Part shown: positions 56,518 through 64,000 of the stretch, piece after piece | Layout of the letters: each line of letters opens with the position of its first letter | Numbering within the stretch: the first letter of the stretch is position 1 | Position numbers and translations under genes: made by a program | Notes under the pieces: generated by a model | What the model was told of the DNA's origin: nothing | Seen by the model: the letters and a program-made list of their open reading frames with translations, nothing else | Database searches by the model: none | NCBI RefSeq assembly: GCF_007827955.1 | Contig: NZ_VITR01000001.1 | Span: 558,001 to 622,000 of the forward strand | Source of the DNA: Nitrospirillum pindoramense | GTDB taxonomy: Bacteria > Pseudomonadota > Alphaproteobacteria > Azospirillales > Azospirillaceae | Direction of reading: 5' to 3' | Length of the DNA stretch: 64,000 bases

Positions 56518-57453
56518 CTAAATGATCCCCAGGCCGCGCAGCCAGGTCTCCACCAGATGGGGCCACGCCGACACGGCGGACGCCGTCGGCCGCAGTCCGA
56601 AGGCATGGCCTCCCTTGGCGTAGGAGTGCAACTCCACAGGCACGCCCGCCTTCTTCAGCCCCATGTAATAGCTCAGCGCGTCCTCAACCCTGTCCACGTG
56701 GTCATCCTCGTTCTGCAACAGGAAGGTCGGCGGCGTGTCGCGGGAGATGTGACTGGCAATGTCTGGATTGAGCGCGATGGTGTCCTCCGCCTCGGACAGA
56801 TGTCCGGGGTACATCGCGATGGCGAAATCCGGGCGGCTGCTTTCAATGTCGGCCGCGTCCACGGCGGTGTAGGCCCTGTCGCGGAAATGGGTGCTGACGG
56901 CAGCGACCATGTGCCCGCCCGCAGAAAAGCCGATGACGCCGATCTTGTGCGGATCGATCCGCCATTCGGCGGCATGGTGGCGGACCAGGCTCACGGTCCG
57001 CTGGGCGTCCTGCAAGGCCATCGGCACCGGGGGAATGACATGGCAGTGGCATGCGCCGTCCCAATAGGGGCCTGAGCGCGGCACGCGGTATTTCAGTAGC
57101 ACGCAGGTGATGCCCCGGCCGGTCAGCCAGTCGCAGATCTCGGTGCCCTCCAGGTCCATGGCCAGGATCTTGTAGCCCCCGCCGGGGAAAACGATGATGG
57201 CGGCGCCCGTGTTCGGCCCTTTGGGCGCGTAGACCGTCATGGTGGGGCGGGAGACGTTTTCCGCCACCACCACGCCGTCGTCCACGCGCATCGTCTCCGG
57301 CGCCGCAGAGGCCGGCATGCCAGGCGCCGTTCCCGGCCACAGGGGAAGTTGCGCGTGGCCTTGGATAGGCTGCCAGGCGGACGCCCGCGCGGGACCCTGG
57401 GGACCCGCGACCAAGAACAACAAGCCAAGGATCAGCATGGCATGACGGCCCAT
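56518..57453 (-). CDS. secreted alpha/beta hydrolase, acetylxylan-esterase-like
   Basis: A 311-residue exported esterase with a signal peptide ending near ARASA (residue 25). The oxyanion-hole HGGG-type motif is FPGGGYKILA near residue 90, the nucleophile elbow is GFSAGGHMVA near residue 170, and the acid and histidine are in NEDDHVDRV and GGHAFGL. WPGTAPGMP near the N-terminus is typical of the BD-FAE / acetylxylan esterase group acting on acetylated plant polysaccharides. No other plant cell-wall genes are close by. Confidence 0.88.
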   Translation of the reverse strand: MGRHAMLILGLLFLVAGPQGPARASAWQPIQGHAQLPLWPGTAPGMPASAAPETMRVDDGVVVAENVSRPTMTVYAPKGPNTGAAIIVFPGGGYKILAMDLEGTEICDWLTGRGITCVLLKYRVPRSGPYWDGACHCHVIPPVPMALQDAQRTVSLVRHHAAEWRIDPHKIGVIGFSAGGHMVAAVSTHFRDRAYTAVDAADIESSRPDFAIAMYPGHLSEAEDTIALNPDIASHISRDTPPTFLLQNEDDHVDRVEDALSYYMGLKKAGVPVELHSYAKGGHAFGLRPTASAVSAWPHLVETWLRGLGII

Positions 57454-57480
57454 ACGCGACTGTCCCTTGCCTTGGCAGGC

Positions 57481-58275
57481 TTACCCCAGCTTCACCTGCA
57501 TCTGGATCGGGCCATCGGCACGGCCGTGGATGAACTGGTCGACGTAGGCGTTGCCGCTGTCGTCGATGGCGTCCGTTGGGCCCTGCCAGATCAGCTTGCC
57601 CTGGTACAGCATGCCGATGCGGTCGGAGATTTTGCGGGCGCTGGCCATGTCGTGGGTGATGGTCAGCGCCGTGGCGCCCAGGTCGCGCACGCACTTCACG
57701 ATCAGGTCGTTGATGACGTCGGCCATGATCGGGTCCAGGCCCGTCGTCGGCTCGTCAAAGAAGATGATTTCGGGTGTGGTGGCGATGGCGCGGGCCAGGC
57801 TCACGCGTTTCTGCATGCCGCCCGACAGTTCCGCCGGGGACAGGTTGGCCACGTCCGGTCCCAGGCCCACGGCGGCCAGCTTCTCGATGGCGATCTCACG
57901 CGCCTGGGCGCGCTTCATGCCCTGGCCCTGGATCAGGCCGAAGGCCACATTCTGCCAGACGGGCAGGCTGTCGAACAGGGCGCCGCCCTGGAACAGCATG
58001 CCGAACTTGGTCATGACCCGGTCGCGGGCGCGGCCGCCGATATGGGTGGTCTCCTCGCCATCGACCTTGATGGTGCCCGCATCCGGGCGCAGCAGCCCCA
58101 GGATGGACTTCAGCATCACCGACTTGCCGGTGCCCGACCCGCCGATGATGACGAAAGACTCGCCCTTGGCGACGCTGAGGTCTACGCCGTCCAGCACCTT
58201 CTTAGGGCCGAAGGCCTTCTTGACGCCAACCAGTTCGATTTTAGGGGTCGCGGATTGGGGGGATACCGTGCTCAT
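57481..58275 (-). CDS. mlaF: Mla-type ABC transporter ATP-binding protein
   Basis: The cytosolic ATPase of a phospholipid-trafficking (MlaFEDB-type) importer, 264 residues. Walker A is GGSGTGKSVML near residue 45, the ABC signature is PAELSGGMQKRVSLARA, and Walker B is IIFFDEPTTGLDPI. The insert LFDSLPVWQNVAFGL is usual for the Mla/Mce group. Its ATG overlaps the stop of the permease gene as ATGA (58272-58275), so translation is coupled. No MlaD (MCE) gene is visible on either side within the window. Confidence 0.9.
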   Translation of the reverse strand: MSTVSPQSATPKIELVGVKKAFGPKKVLDGVDLSVAKGESFVIIGGSGTGKSVMLKSILGLLRPDAGTIKVDGEETTHIGGRARDRVMTKFGMLFQGGALFDSLPVWQNVAFGLIQGQGMKRAQAREIAIEKLAAVGLGPDVANLSPAELSGGMQKRVSLARAIATTPEIIFFDEPTTGLDPIMADVINDLIVKCVRDLGATALTITHDMASARKISDRIGMLYQGKLIWQGPTDAIDDSGNAYVDQFIHGRADGPIQMQVKLG

Positions 58276-59042
58276 GAGAAGAACAGCCCCGTCAGCAGAT
58301 AGTTGATCATCAGGATCATGATGGAGGCGGAAACCACGGCATGCGTGGTGGCCGCACCCACGCCCTGGGCGCCGCCCTTGGAATGGTAGCCGTTGTAGCA
58401 GCCCATCAGCGCGATGATGAAACCGAAGGCCGCCGCCTTGGCCAGGCCCGAGACCACGTCGATGGTTTCAAGGTACTGCGCCGTGCTGGTCAGGTAGGCG
58501 GCGGGGTTGAACCCCAGGCGGTAGATGCTGACGACATAGCCGCCGAAGACGCCGATGATGTCGGCCACCAGCACCAGGCAGGGCAGCATGAGCGTGCCCG
58601 CGAGGAGCCGGGGCGCCACCAGGTACTTGAACGGGTTGGTTGACAGGGTGGTCAGCGCATCGACCTGTTCCGTCACCCGCATGGTGCCGATCTCGGCCGC
58701 CATGGCCGCACCCACGCGGCCCGCCACCATCAGCCCGGCCATGACCGGGCCCAGCTCACGGGTGATGGACAGCACCACCACGGTGGCGATGGCGCTGGAC
58801 GCGTTGAAGCGGGCGAAGCCGGTATAGCTCTGCAGCGCCAGCACCATGCCGGTGAACAGGGCCGTCAGGCCCACCACCGGCAGGCTGTTGTAGCCGATCT
58901 CCCGCATCTGCTGCAGCAGCAGGCGGGGATAGTAGGGGGGACGGACGCAATGCGACAAGGCGCGCGCCGTGAACAGGGCCAGCCGCCCGGTGGCGGCCAG
59001 GAACACCAGGGTGGCCCGGCCGATCCCGCTCAAGAACCCCAT
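58272..59042 (-). CDS. mlaE: MlaE family ABC transporter permease
   Basis: The membrane partner of MlaF, 256 residues with five or six hydrophobic helices. The family block YNSLPVVGLTALFTGMVLALQSYTGF and the cytoplasmic coupling loop AEIGTMRVTEQVDALTTLSTNP are clear. The system moves phospholipids between the inner membrane and the outer membrane asymmetry pathway. The gene begins at ATG 59042 and is followed by mlaF with a four-base overlap. Confidence 0.92.
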   Translation of the reverse strand: MGFLSGIGRATLVFLAATGRLALFTARALSHCVRPPYYPRLLLQQMREIGYNSLPVVGLTALFTGMVLALQSYTGFARFNASSAIATVVVLSITRELGPVMAGLMVAGRVGAAMAAEIGTMRVTEQVDALTTLSTNPFKYLVAPRLLAGTLMLPCLVLVADIIGVFGGYVVSIYRLGFNPAAYLTSTAQYLETIDVVSGLAKAAAFGFIIALMGCYNGYHSKGGAQGVGAATTHAVVSASIMILMINYLLTGLFFS

Positions 59043-59130
59043 CCGCTCCGCTCCTCAGTCATTCAAGGGACTTACCATACACAACCGCTGGCGTGCCCAA
59101 CGGCTCCGCATCAGGGTGCGCCGCAAAAGG

Positions 59131-60264
59131 TCACGCCCCCTGATACACGCGGTAAAACCTCCGGCCAAGCCCTGTTAAGATCTCATAGCCTATCGTTCCG
59201 GCGTCGGCCGCCACGTCGTCCAGCGGCCGGTCGGGCCCGATCAACTCGGCGAACACGCCGGGAACCAGGGCGGCGGGCGGGACGTCGCTGGCGTCCACGC
59301 TCAGCAAATCCATGGAAATGCGGCCGACGACCGGGGCCCGCACGCCGGCGATGGTGACATGGCCGGAAGAGCCCAGGGCGCGGAAATATCCATCGGCGTA
59401 GCCCACGGCGATGGTGGCCAGCCGTGCTGGCGCCGCGGTGCGATAGGTGGCGCCATACCCCACGGTGGTGCCCGCTGGCACGTCGCGGATCTGCAGCACC
59501 CGTCCCAACAGCCGCAGCGCTGGGCTCATAGGGTTGGGGGCCTCCGGCGTCGGGTTCACCCCGTAGAGCGCGGCCCCCGGCCGCACCATGTTGTGCAGCA
59601 GCGACGCCTCGCGGAAGATGCCGGAAGAAGCCGCCAGGCTGACTGGCGCCGCGGGCAAACGGGCCAGATGGGCCCGGAACCGGGCGTCCTGCTCGGCGTT
59701 CAGGCCGTCGCCCGCCACGTCCGCGCTGGCCAGGTGGCTCATCCAGCCCGTCAGGGCGATGCCCGACAGCCTGGCCGTATCCCCGGCCAGGCGCCGGGCG
59801 TCACCGTCGTCCAGTCCCAGGCGGTTCATGCCGGTGTCGATGTGGATGACGGCGGGAAGCTCACGGCCCAGCTCAGCCGCCAAGAATCGCCAGCGGTCGA
59901 TATCATCCAGGCTGTTCAGGACGGGTATCAGGCCCAGGGCGGCCAGATCCCGCTCCGTGCCCGGCGTCGGGCCGTGCAGGACCAGGATGCGGGCATCGGG
60001 GCCGGTGGGCAGCGCGGCGCGCAGGGCCGCGGCCTCTTCCAGGTCGGCGACGAAGAAGGTGCGGCAGCCGGCCTTCAGCAGCGCGCGCGCCACGGGCACG
60101 GCGCCCAGGCCATAGCCGTCGGCCTTGACCACGCCGGCGCATTCCACCGTGCGGCCCGACCGTTGGGCATGATCGCGCAGCCGCCGCCAGTTGCCGGCGA
60201 TGGCTGCCAGGTCGATGGTCAATACGGCGCCGGCACCGGCCGGCACCTGATCCAGGAACCCCAT
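59131..60264 (-). CDS. alr: alanine racemase
   Basis: Makes D-alanine for peptidoglycan with PLP. The 377-residue product has the Schiff-base lysine at Lys47 in GVVKADGYGLGA, the phosphate-binding TIM barrel (HIDTGMNRLGL), and the catalytic tyrosine region in VGYGATYRT, GYADGYFRAL and GRISMDLLSVD. ATG 60264 (MGFLDQVP) is the start that matches the family; the open frame continues upstream through the end of dnaB without similarity. It is 19 bases after dnaB on the same strand. Confidence 0.95.
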   Translation of the reverse strand: MGFLDQVPAGAGAVLTIDLAAIAGNWRRLRDHAQRSGRTVECAGVVKADGYGLGAVPVARALLKAGCRTFFVADLEEAAALRAALPTGPDARILVLHGPTPGTERDLAALGLIPVLNSLDDIDRWRFLAAELGRELPAVIHIDTGMNRLGLDDGDARRLAGDTARLSGIALTGWMSHLASADVAGDGLNAEQDARFRAHLARLPAAPVSLAASSGIFREASLLHNMVRPGAALYGVNPTPEAPNPMSPALRLLGRVLQIRDVPAGTTVGYGATYRTAAPARLATIAVGYADGYFRALGSSGHVTIAGVRAPVVGRISMDLLSVDASDVPPAALVPGVFAELIGPDRPLDDVAADAGTIGYEILTGLGRRFYRVYQGA

Positions 60265-60283
60265 GGGCGACACGCCTGATTCC

Positions 60284-61792
60284 TCAGTAATCGTCGCCCG
60301 CGCCCGCCAGGGCATGGTGGGTGTCGAGGTCGGAGAAGCGGGTGAATTCGCCGTGGAAGTGCAGACGCACGGTGCCCACGGGGCCGTGGCGCTGCTTGGC
60401 GATGATGGCCTCGGCGGTGTCGTGCACCTCTTCCAGCCGCTGCTGCCAGCGCTGGTAGCGGTCGTTGAACTTGTCCTCCGCCTCTTCCGGGCGGCGCGAG
60501 GGCTCGGCACGTTCCAGGTAGTACTGTTCGCGGTACACGAACATGACCACGTCGGCGTCCTGCTCGATGGAGCCGGATTCACGCAGGTCCGACAGCTGCG
60601 GGCGCTTGTCCTCGCGGTTTTCCACCTGTCGCGACAGCTGCGACAGGGCGATCACCGGCAGGTCCAGTTCCTTGGCGATGGCCTTGAGGCCCCGGGTGAT
60701 CTCGGAGATTTCCTGCACGCGGTTGTCGGTCTTGCTAATCCCGCCGCCGCGCAGCAGCTGCAGGTAGTCGACCACGATCATGCCCAGGCCGTGGGTGCGC
60801 TTCAGGCGGCGGGCGCGGGTGCGCACGGCGGTGATGGACAGGGCAGGGGTGTCGTCCACGAAGAACGGCACCTTGGAGATGTAGTTGCTGGCCTCGATGA
60901 AGCGGGGGAAGTCGCTGCCGTGGATTTCGCCACGGCGGATCTTGTCGCCGCTGACCTCGGCCTCGTCGGCCAGAATACGGGTGGCCAGCTGTTCCGCCGA
61001 CATTTCCAGGGAGAAGAAGCCGACCGGCGCCCCTTCCTTGCCGCTGCTCTTCATATGGGCGCGGGCGGCGTTGAAGGCGATGTTGGTGGCCAGCGCCGTC
61101 TTACCCATGGAGGGGCGGCCGGCCAGGATGATGAGGTCCGAGGGGTGCAGGCCGCCCAGCTTGCCGTCCAGGTCACGCAGGCCGGTGGTGACGCCGGTGA
61201 CATGGCTGGACCGCTTGTACGCCGCCTCCGCCATTTCGATGGCGGCTTTCAGCGACCGTTCGAACGGGACGAAGCCGCCCTGGGCGTCGCCGGTGGAGGC
61301 GAGGTCGAACAGCCGCTTCTCCGCCTCCTCGATCTGGTCGGTGGCGACCACGTCCAGGTCATGCTTGTACGCGGCGTTGACCATGTCCTCGCCCACGTCG
61401 ATCAGCTGCCGGCGCAGGTAGGAGTCGTGGATGATGCGGCCGTAGTCCTCGGCGTTGCTGACGGTGACGACGCCGGCGGCCAGGCGGGCCAGGTACTCGG
61501 TGCCGCCGATCTCCTTCAGGTCGGCGTCCTGCTCGAAATAGGCCTTCAGCGTCAGCGGGCTGGCGATCTGGCCGCGCTCCACCAGCTTGGCGATGGCGGC
61601 GAAGACGCGGCCGTTGGCCGGGTCGAAGAAGTGCTCCGGCCGCAGGAACTCGGCCACCTTTTCCAGGGCCTTGTTGTTGACCAGGGCGGCGCCCAGCAGC
61701 GCCTGTTCCGCCTCCAGATTATGGGGCGGCGTGCGGTAGGGCAACGCACCGGTGGAGGCGGCCGGGTCGGTCAACTTGGTGTCCATGGGCAT
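60284..61792 (-). CDS. dnaB: replicative DNA helicase
   Basis: The hexameric replication fork helicase, 502 residues. N-terminal domain: NLEAEQALLGAALVNNKALEKV. Walker A of the RecA-like C-terminal domain is LAGRPSMGKTALATNIA near residue 215; Walker B and the DnaB H3 motif are in GMIVVDYLQLL and VIALSQLSRQVE near residues 305-380. DLRESGSIEQDADVV is also conserved. It precedes alr, a frequent pairing in alphaproteobacteria. A perfect DnaA box lies 73 bases upstream of its start codon. Confidence 0.97.
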   Translation of the reverse strand: MPMDTKLTDPAASTGALPYRTPPHNLEAEQALLGAALVNNKALEKVAEFLRPEHFFDPANGRVFAAIAKLVERGQIASPLTLKAYFEQDADLKEIGGTEYLARLAAGVVTVSNAEDYGRIIHDSYLRRQLIDVGEDMVNAAYKHDLDVVATDQIEEAEKRLFDLASTGDAQGGFVPFERSLKAAIEMAEAAYKRSSHVTGVTTGLRDLDGKLGGLHPSDLIILAGRPSMGKTALATNIAFNAARAHMKSSGKEGAPVGFFSLEMSAEQLATRILADEAEVSGDKIRRGEIHGSDFPRFIEASNYISKVPFFVDDTPALSITAVRTRARRLKRTHGLGMIVVDYLQLLRGGGISKTDNRVQEISEITRGLKAIAKELDLPVIALSQLSRQVENREDKRPQLSDLRESGSIEQDADVVMFVYREQYYLERAEPSRRPEEAEDKFNDRYQRWQQRLEEVHDTAEAIIAKQRHGPVGTVRLHFHGEFTRFSDLDTHHALAGAGDDY

Positions 61793-61864
61793 GAGTTTAA
61801 CAGCGGGGGAGGCATGGCATAGCCGGACGCTGCGGCCTCGGCAAGTGCAACATGCGGATGGATT

Positions 61865-61889
61865 TTATCCACAGGGGGATAAACGCGGG
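61865..61889. promoter_or_regulatory. DnaA box and two near-boxes upstream of dnaB
   Basis: TTATCCACA at 61865-61873 is a perfect consensus DnaA box. Two minus-strand near-boxes follow: GGGGGATAA (TTATCCCCC) from 61874 and GGGGATAAA at about 61887-61895. The cluster lies between dnaB and the cfa gene, 73 bases before the dnaB start. It fits DnaA control of dnaB rather than a replication origin. Confidence 0.6.
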
Positions 61890-61941
61890 GATAAAGGCGG
61901 AGCCGCTCGTGCGCGCCCCGCCCTTAAGGCTTGATTCCCCG

Positions 61942-63258
61942 CTATTCCGCCACCATCGCCGGGTTGCGGGAGCGGGGGGCCATCGCCTCCTCCGCCCTGT
62001 GGATATAATCGCGGGTCAGGGGCACCGCCGCCAGCGCGTTCGACAACTGGATTTGGAACACCATGTGCCCCTGGTAGCGGAAGGCGCACTCCGACCCCGC
62101 CAGGTAAAATTCCCACATGCGGACGAAGCGGTCGTCGTACAGGGCGGCGGCCTCGTCGGCGCGCGCCAGGAAGCGGTGGCGCCAGGCGCGCAGGGTTTCG
62201 GCGTAATGCAGGCGCAGGATCTCGATGTCGGTGGTGACGACGCGCGCCTTCTCCACCGCCGGCATCACCTCCGACAGGGCGGGAACATAGCCGCCGGGGA
62301 AAATGTATTTGCGGATCCAGGGGTTGGTGGCCCCCGGCCCGTCCAGCCGGCCGATGGAATGGATCAGGGCCACCCCCTCTGGAGTCATCAGGTCGCGCAC
62401 CGCCGCGAAATATTCGGGGTAGTGGGGCAGGCCCACATGCTCAAACATGCCGACCGAGACGATGCGGTCGAAATGACCGGCGTAGCCCTGGGCCCTCAGG
62501 TGGCGGTAATCCACCAGCTCGAACCTCACGCGGCCGGCCAGGCCCTCGTCGGCCGCGCGTTGACGGGCCACGGCCAACTGCTCCTGCGATAGGGTGATGC
62601 CCATGATCCGGGCGTCCGGAACCTGGCGGGCGATCTCCAACGCCATGCCACCCCAGCCGCAGCCGATGTCCAGCACCTTGTGGCCGGGCTCCAGCCGCAG
62701 CTTGGCGATGATGTGGCGCTTCTTCAGGCTCTGCGCCTCTTCCAGCGTCGTTTCCGGCGTCGGGAAATAGGCGCAGGAATATTGGCGATCGCTGTCCAGG
62801 AACAGGGAATAGAGCTTGCCCGACAGGTCGTAATGGTGGGCGACGTTGGCCTTGGACCGGTGCGCCGGATTGAACTGCTGGGCATAGCGGGTCAGGGTCT
62901 CGATGGGGCCCATCAGATGGTCGGACCAGCCGATGTGCTGCCAGCCGCTGTTGCGGGTGACCAGGGCCAGCAGATCGTAGATGCTGCCCTCCTCCATCAC
63001 CAGCGTGCCGTCCATGTAAGCCTCGCCCGCGTACAGGCGCGGCGCCAGGGCCAGCTTCCAGTGCAGGGCCGGATCGGTGAGCCGCATGGTGATGGGGCCG
63101 TAAGCCGCCGGGCCGCCATCCGCGACGCTTCCGGGACAGAGCCCCCCCGGCAGGGCGTCCGGGTCGCGGCGGCCGAATTCGTAGCGGCGCTGATACGCGT
63201 CGATCAGAGTCATATGACCGGTCTTGATCAGGGACCGGAACAGGCTGGCCAAGAGCAT
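61942..63258 (-). CDS. cfa: cyclopropane-fatty-acyl-phospholipid synthase
   Basis: Adds a methylene bridge from S-adenosylmethionine across double bonds of membrane phospholipid acyl chains. The 438-residue product has NVAHHYDLSGKLYSLFLD, YSCAYFPTPETTLEEAQ, the SAM-binding LDIGCGWGGMALEIA near residue 200, and IVSVGMFEHVGLPHYPEYF, all diagnostic. The C-terminal FLAGSECAFRYQGHMVFQIQLS closes the domain. Length is slightly above average. ATG 63258 starts MLLASLFRSL, which may act as a membrane anchor. Confidence 0.95.
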   Translation of the reverse strand: MLLASLFRSLIKTGHMTLIDAYQRRYEFGRRDPDALPGGLCPGSVADGGPAAYGPITMRLTDPALHWKLALAPRLYAGEAYMDGTLVMEEGSIYDLLALVTRNSGWQHIGWSDHLMGPIETLTRYAQQFNPAHRSKANVAHHYDLSGKLYSLFLDSDRQYSCAYFPTPETTLEEAQSLKKRHIIAKLRLEPGHKVLDIGCGWGGMALEIARQVPDARIMGITLSQEQLAVARQRAADEGLAGRVRFELVDYRHLRAQGYAGHFDRIVSVGMFEHVGLPHYPEYFAAVRDLMTPEGVALIHSIGRLDGPGATNPWIRKYIFPGGYVPALSEVMPAVEKARVVTTDIEILRLHYAETLRAWRHRFLARADEAAALYDDRFVRMWEFYLAGSECAFRYQGHMVFQIQLSNALAAVPLTRDYIHRAEEAMAPRSRNPAMVAE

Positions 63259-63386
63259 GCCGAAGGCTCCCTCGTCTCAAATCACCTGCATATCAAAGAC
63301 ATGTAGGTAGTCTGAGAGCTGGGCGCCATAGGGTCCATTAGCTCTAAGATTTACGCAAAAGGGCAGGGGATGCCCTTTCCGCCGTC

Positions 63387-64000
63387 TTACTTCCCGTGGG
63401 CGATGAAGGGGCCGTTACGGAAACCCGCCTTACCGTAGCGGAAGGGGTCGCCCTCGGGGGTGGTCATGCCGCCGCCGGCGGCCAGCAGCACGGCGTGGCC
63501 GGCGGCCGTATCCCACTCGCAGGTGGGGCCAAAGCGGGGATAGAGGTCGGCGATGCCCTCGGCGATGCGGCAGAATTTGACCGAACTGCCGCAGGCCAGC
63601 GTCTCGGCCACCGAATAGGCTTTGAGGTAATCCGCCAGCGCCGCGTCGTTGGCGTGGGAGCGGGAGGAGACGACGGTGACGCCGGCGCGCGGCTGCGGCC
63701 GGCAGGCGATGGCCTCGCGCTCCGCGCCGTTACGCTGGCGCCAGGCCAGGGGCTGGGGCACCAACACCCCGGCGAACAATTCGCCGCTGGCGGGGGCGTA
63801 CACCACGCCCAGCACCGGCTGGCCCTGCTCGACCAGCGCGATGTTCACCGTGAACTCGCCATTGCGCTTGATGAATTCCTTGGTGCCGTCCAGGGGGTCC
63901 ACCAGCCAGAAGGGCTGGCGCGCGGTCACGGCCGGGATCTCCCCGCGCTCCGCCGCCTCTTCCGATACGGCGGGGATGGTTGGCGTCAGTCGCGCCAAGC
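63387..64000 (-). CDS. cysQ: 3'(2'),5'-bisphosphate nucleotidase CysQ (5' end cut by window)
   Basis: Hydrolyses 3'-phosphoadenosine 5'-phosphate, a by-product of sulfate assimilation. Only the C-terminal 204 codons are inside the window; the frame is open at 64000. The inositol-monophosphatase-type metal motif is FWLVDPLDGTKEFI, with EWDTAAGHAVLLAAGG as the second family signature near the C-terminus and PTCEWD carrying the last metal ligand. VSSRSHANDAAL is typical of CysQ. Li+-sensitive phosphatase relatives such as inositol monophosphatase are the alternative, but KEFIKRNGEF favours CysQ. Confidence 0.92.
   Translation of the reverse strand, partial: LARLTPTIPAVSEEAAERGEIPAVTARQPFWLVDPLDGTKEFIKRNGEFTVNIALVEQGQPVLGVVYAPASGELFAGVLVPQPLAWRQRNGAEREAIACRPQPRAGVTVVSSRSHANDAALADYLKAYSVAETLACGSSVKFCRIAEGIADLYPRFGPTCEWDTAAGHAVLLAAGGGMTTPEGDPFRYGKAGFRNGPFIAHGK

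Noticed and set aside
59131-60582. Alanine racemase extended by 106 residues at its N-terminus
   Set aside because: The extra part reads through the end of dnaB and is serine/threonine/proline-rich noise; ATG 60264 matches the family.
61860-61900. A replication origin near dnaB
   Set aside because: Only one perfect DnaA box is present and there is no AT-rich unwinding region or dnaA/dnaN/parAB nearby.

Overview
This is 64 kb of a high-GC bacterial chromosome, densely packed with genes. Gene content points to an alphaproteobacterium of the Rhodospirillales/Azospirillales type: an aa3-type oxidase subunit IV, an HdaA-like replication regulator, DUF2066 and AI-2E genes beside purMN, a CYTH-CHAD protein, and a fused TPR/O-GlcNAc-transferase-like protein. 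I see no rRNA, tRNA, CRISPR array, insertion sequence or prophage, so most of the window is core chromosome with small accessory islands.

Layout. 1-4.6 kb: a truncated SDR oxidoreductase divergent from a GlxA-type regulator, an outer-membrane-like protein behind a perfect 20-bp palindrome, and a MarR/MATE divergent pair sharing two 16-bp operators. 4.8-7.1 kb: three tandem ~60-residue 'GDL' peptides (DUF1843-like) followed by a radical SAM/SPASM maturase, a compact candidate RiPP system; the second peptide has a GTG start and is only 59 residues. 7.1-15.9 kb: gmk-yicC, an SDR, an acyltransferase, a PmtA-like methyltransferase, an ABC-F ATPase, a TolB-like propeller and ndk. 16-25.6 kb: a full reductive pyrimidine catabolic cluster (aminotransferase, preT, preA, N-carbamoyl-beta-alanine amidohydrolase, a RutR homologue, dihydropyrimidinase, NCS1 permease), with a near-consensus RutR box upstream of the first gene. 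25.6-29.4 kb: csaA, a large TPR glycosyltransferase, an oxidase subunit and a small unknown protein.

29.4-48.5 kb: purN and purM (purM appears to start at ATA), DUF2066, AI-2E, hdaA, a CYTH-CHAD protein, a divergent PEP-carboxylase-like protein, malate dehydrogenase, an M23 peptidase, a soluble chemoreceptor-like protein, SixA, ppk and ppx. CHAD, SixA-like, PPK and PPX make this a polyphosphate/phosphate neighbourhood. 48.4-57.5 kb: a periplasmic ClpP-fold-like protein, an XRE-type repressor with a clean operator, two paralogous SpoIIAA/STAS-like orphan proteins flanking radA-cvpA-purF and an amidohydrolase, and an acetylxylan-esterase-like hydrolase. 57.5-64 kb: an MlaFE-type lipid ABC transporter, alr, dnaB (with a perfect DnaA box upstream), a cyclopropane fatty acid synthase and a truncated cysQ.

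Functional assignments rest on reading conserved motifs by eye; no database or structure search was run. The points most worth checking are the GDL-peptide/radical-SAM locus with its internal terminators, the ATA-initiated purM, the PEPC-like protein that has lost canonical motifs, the RutR box in front of a Pyd-type pathway, and the paired STAS-like orphans.
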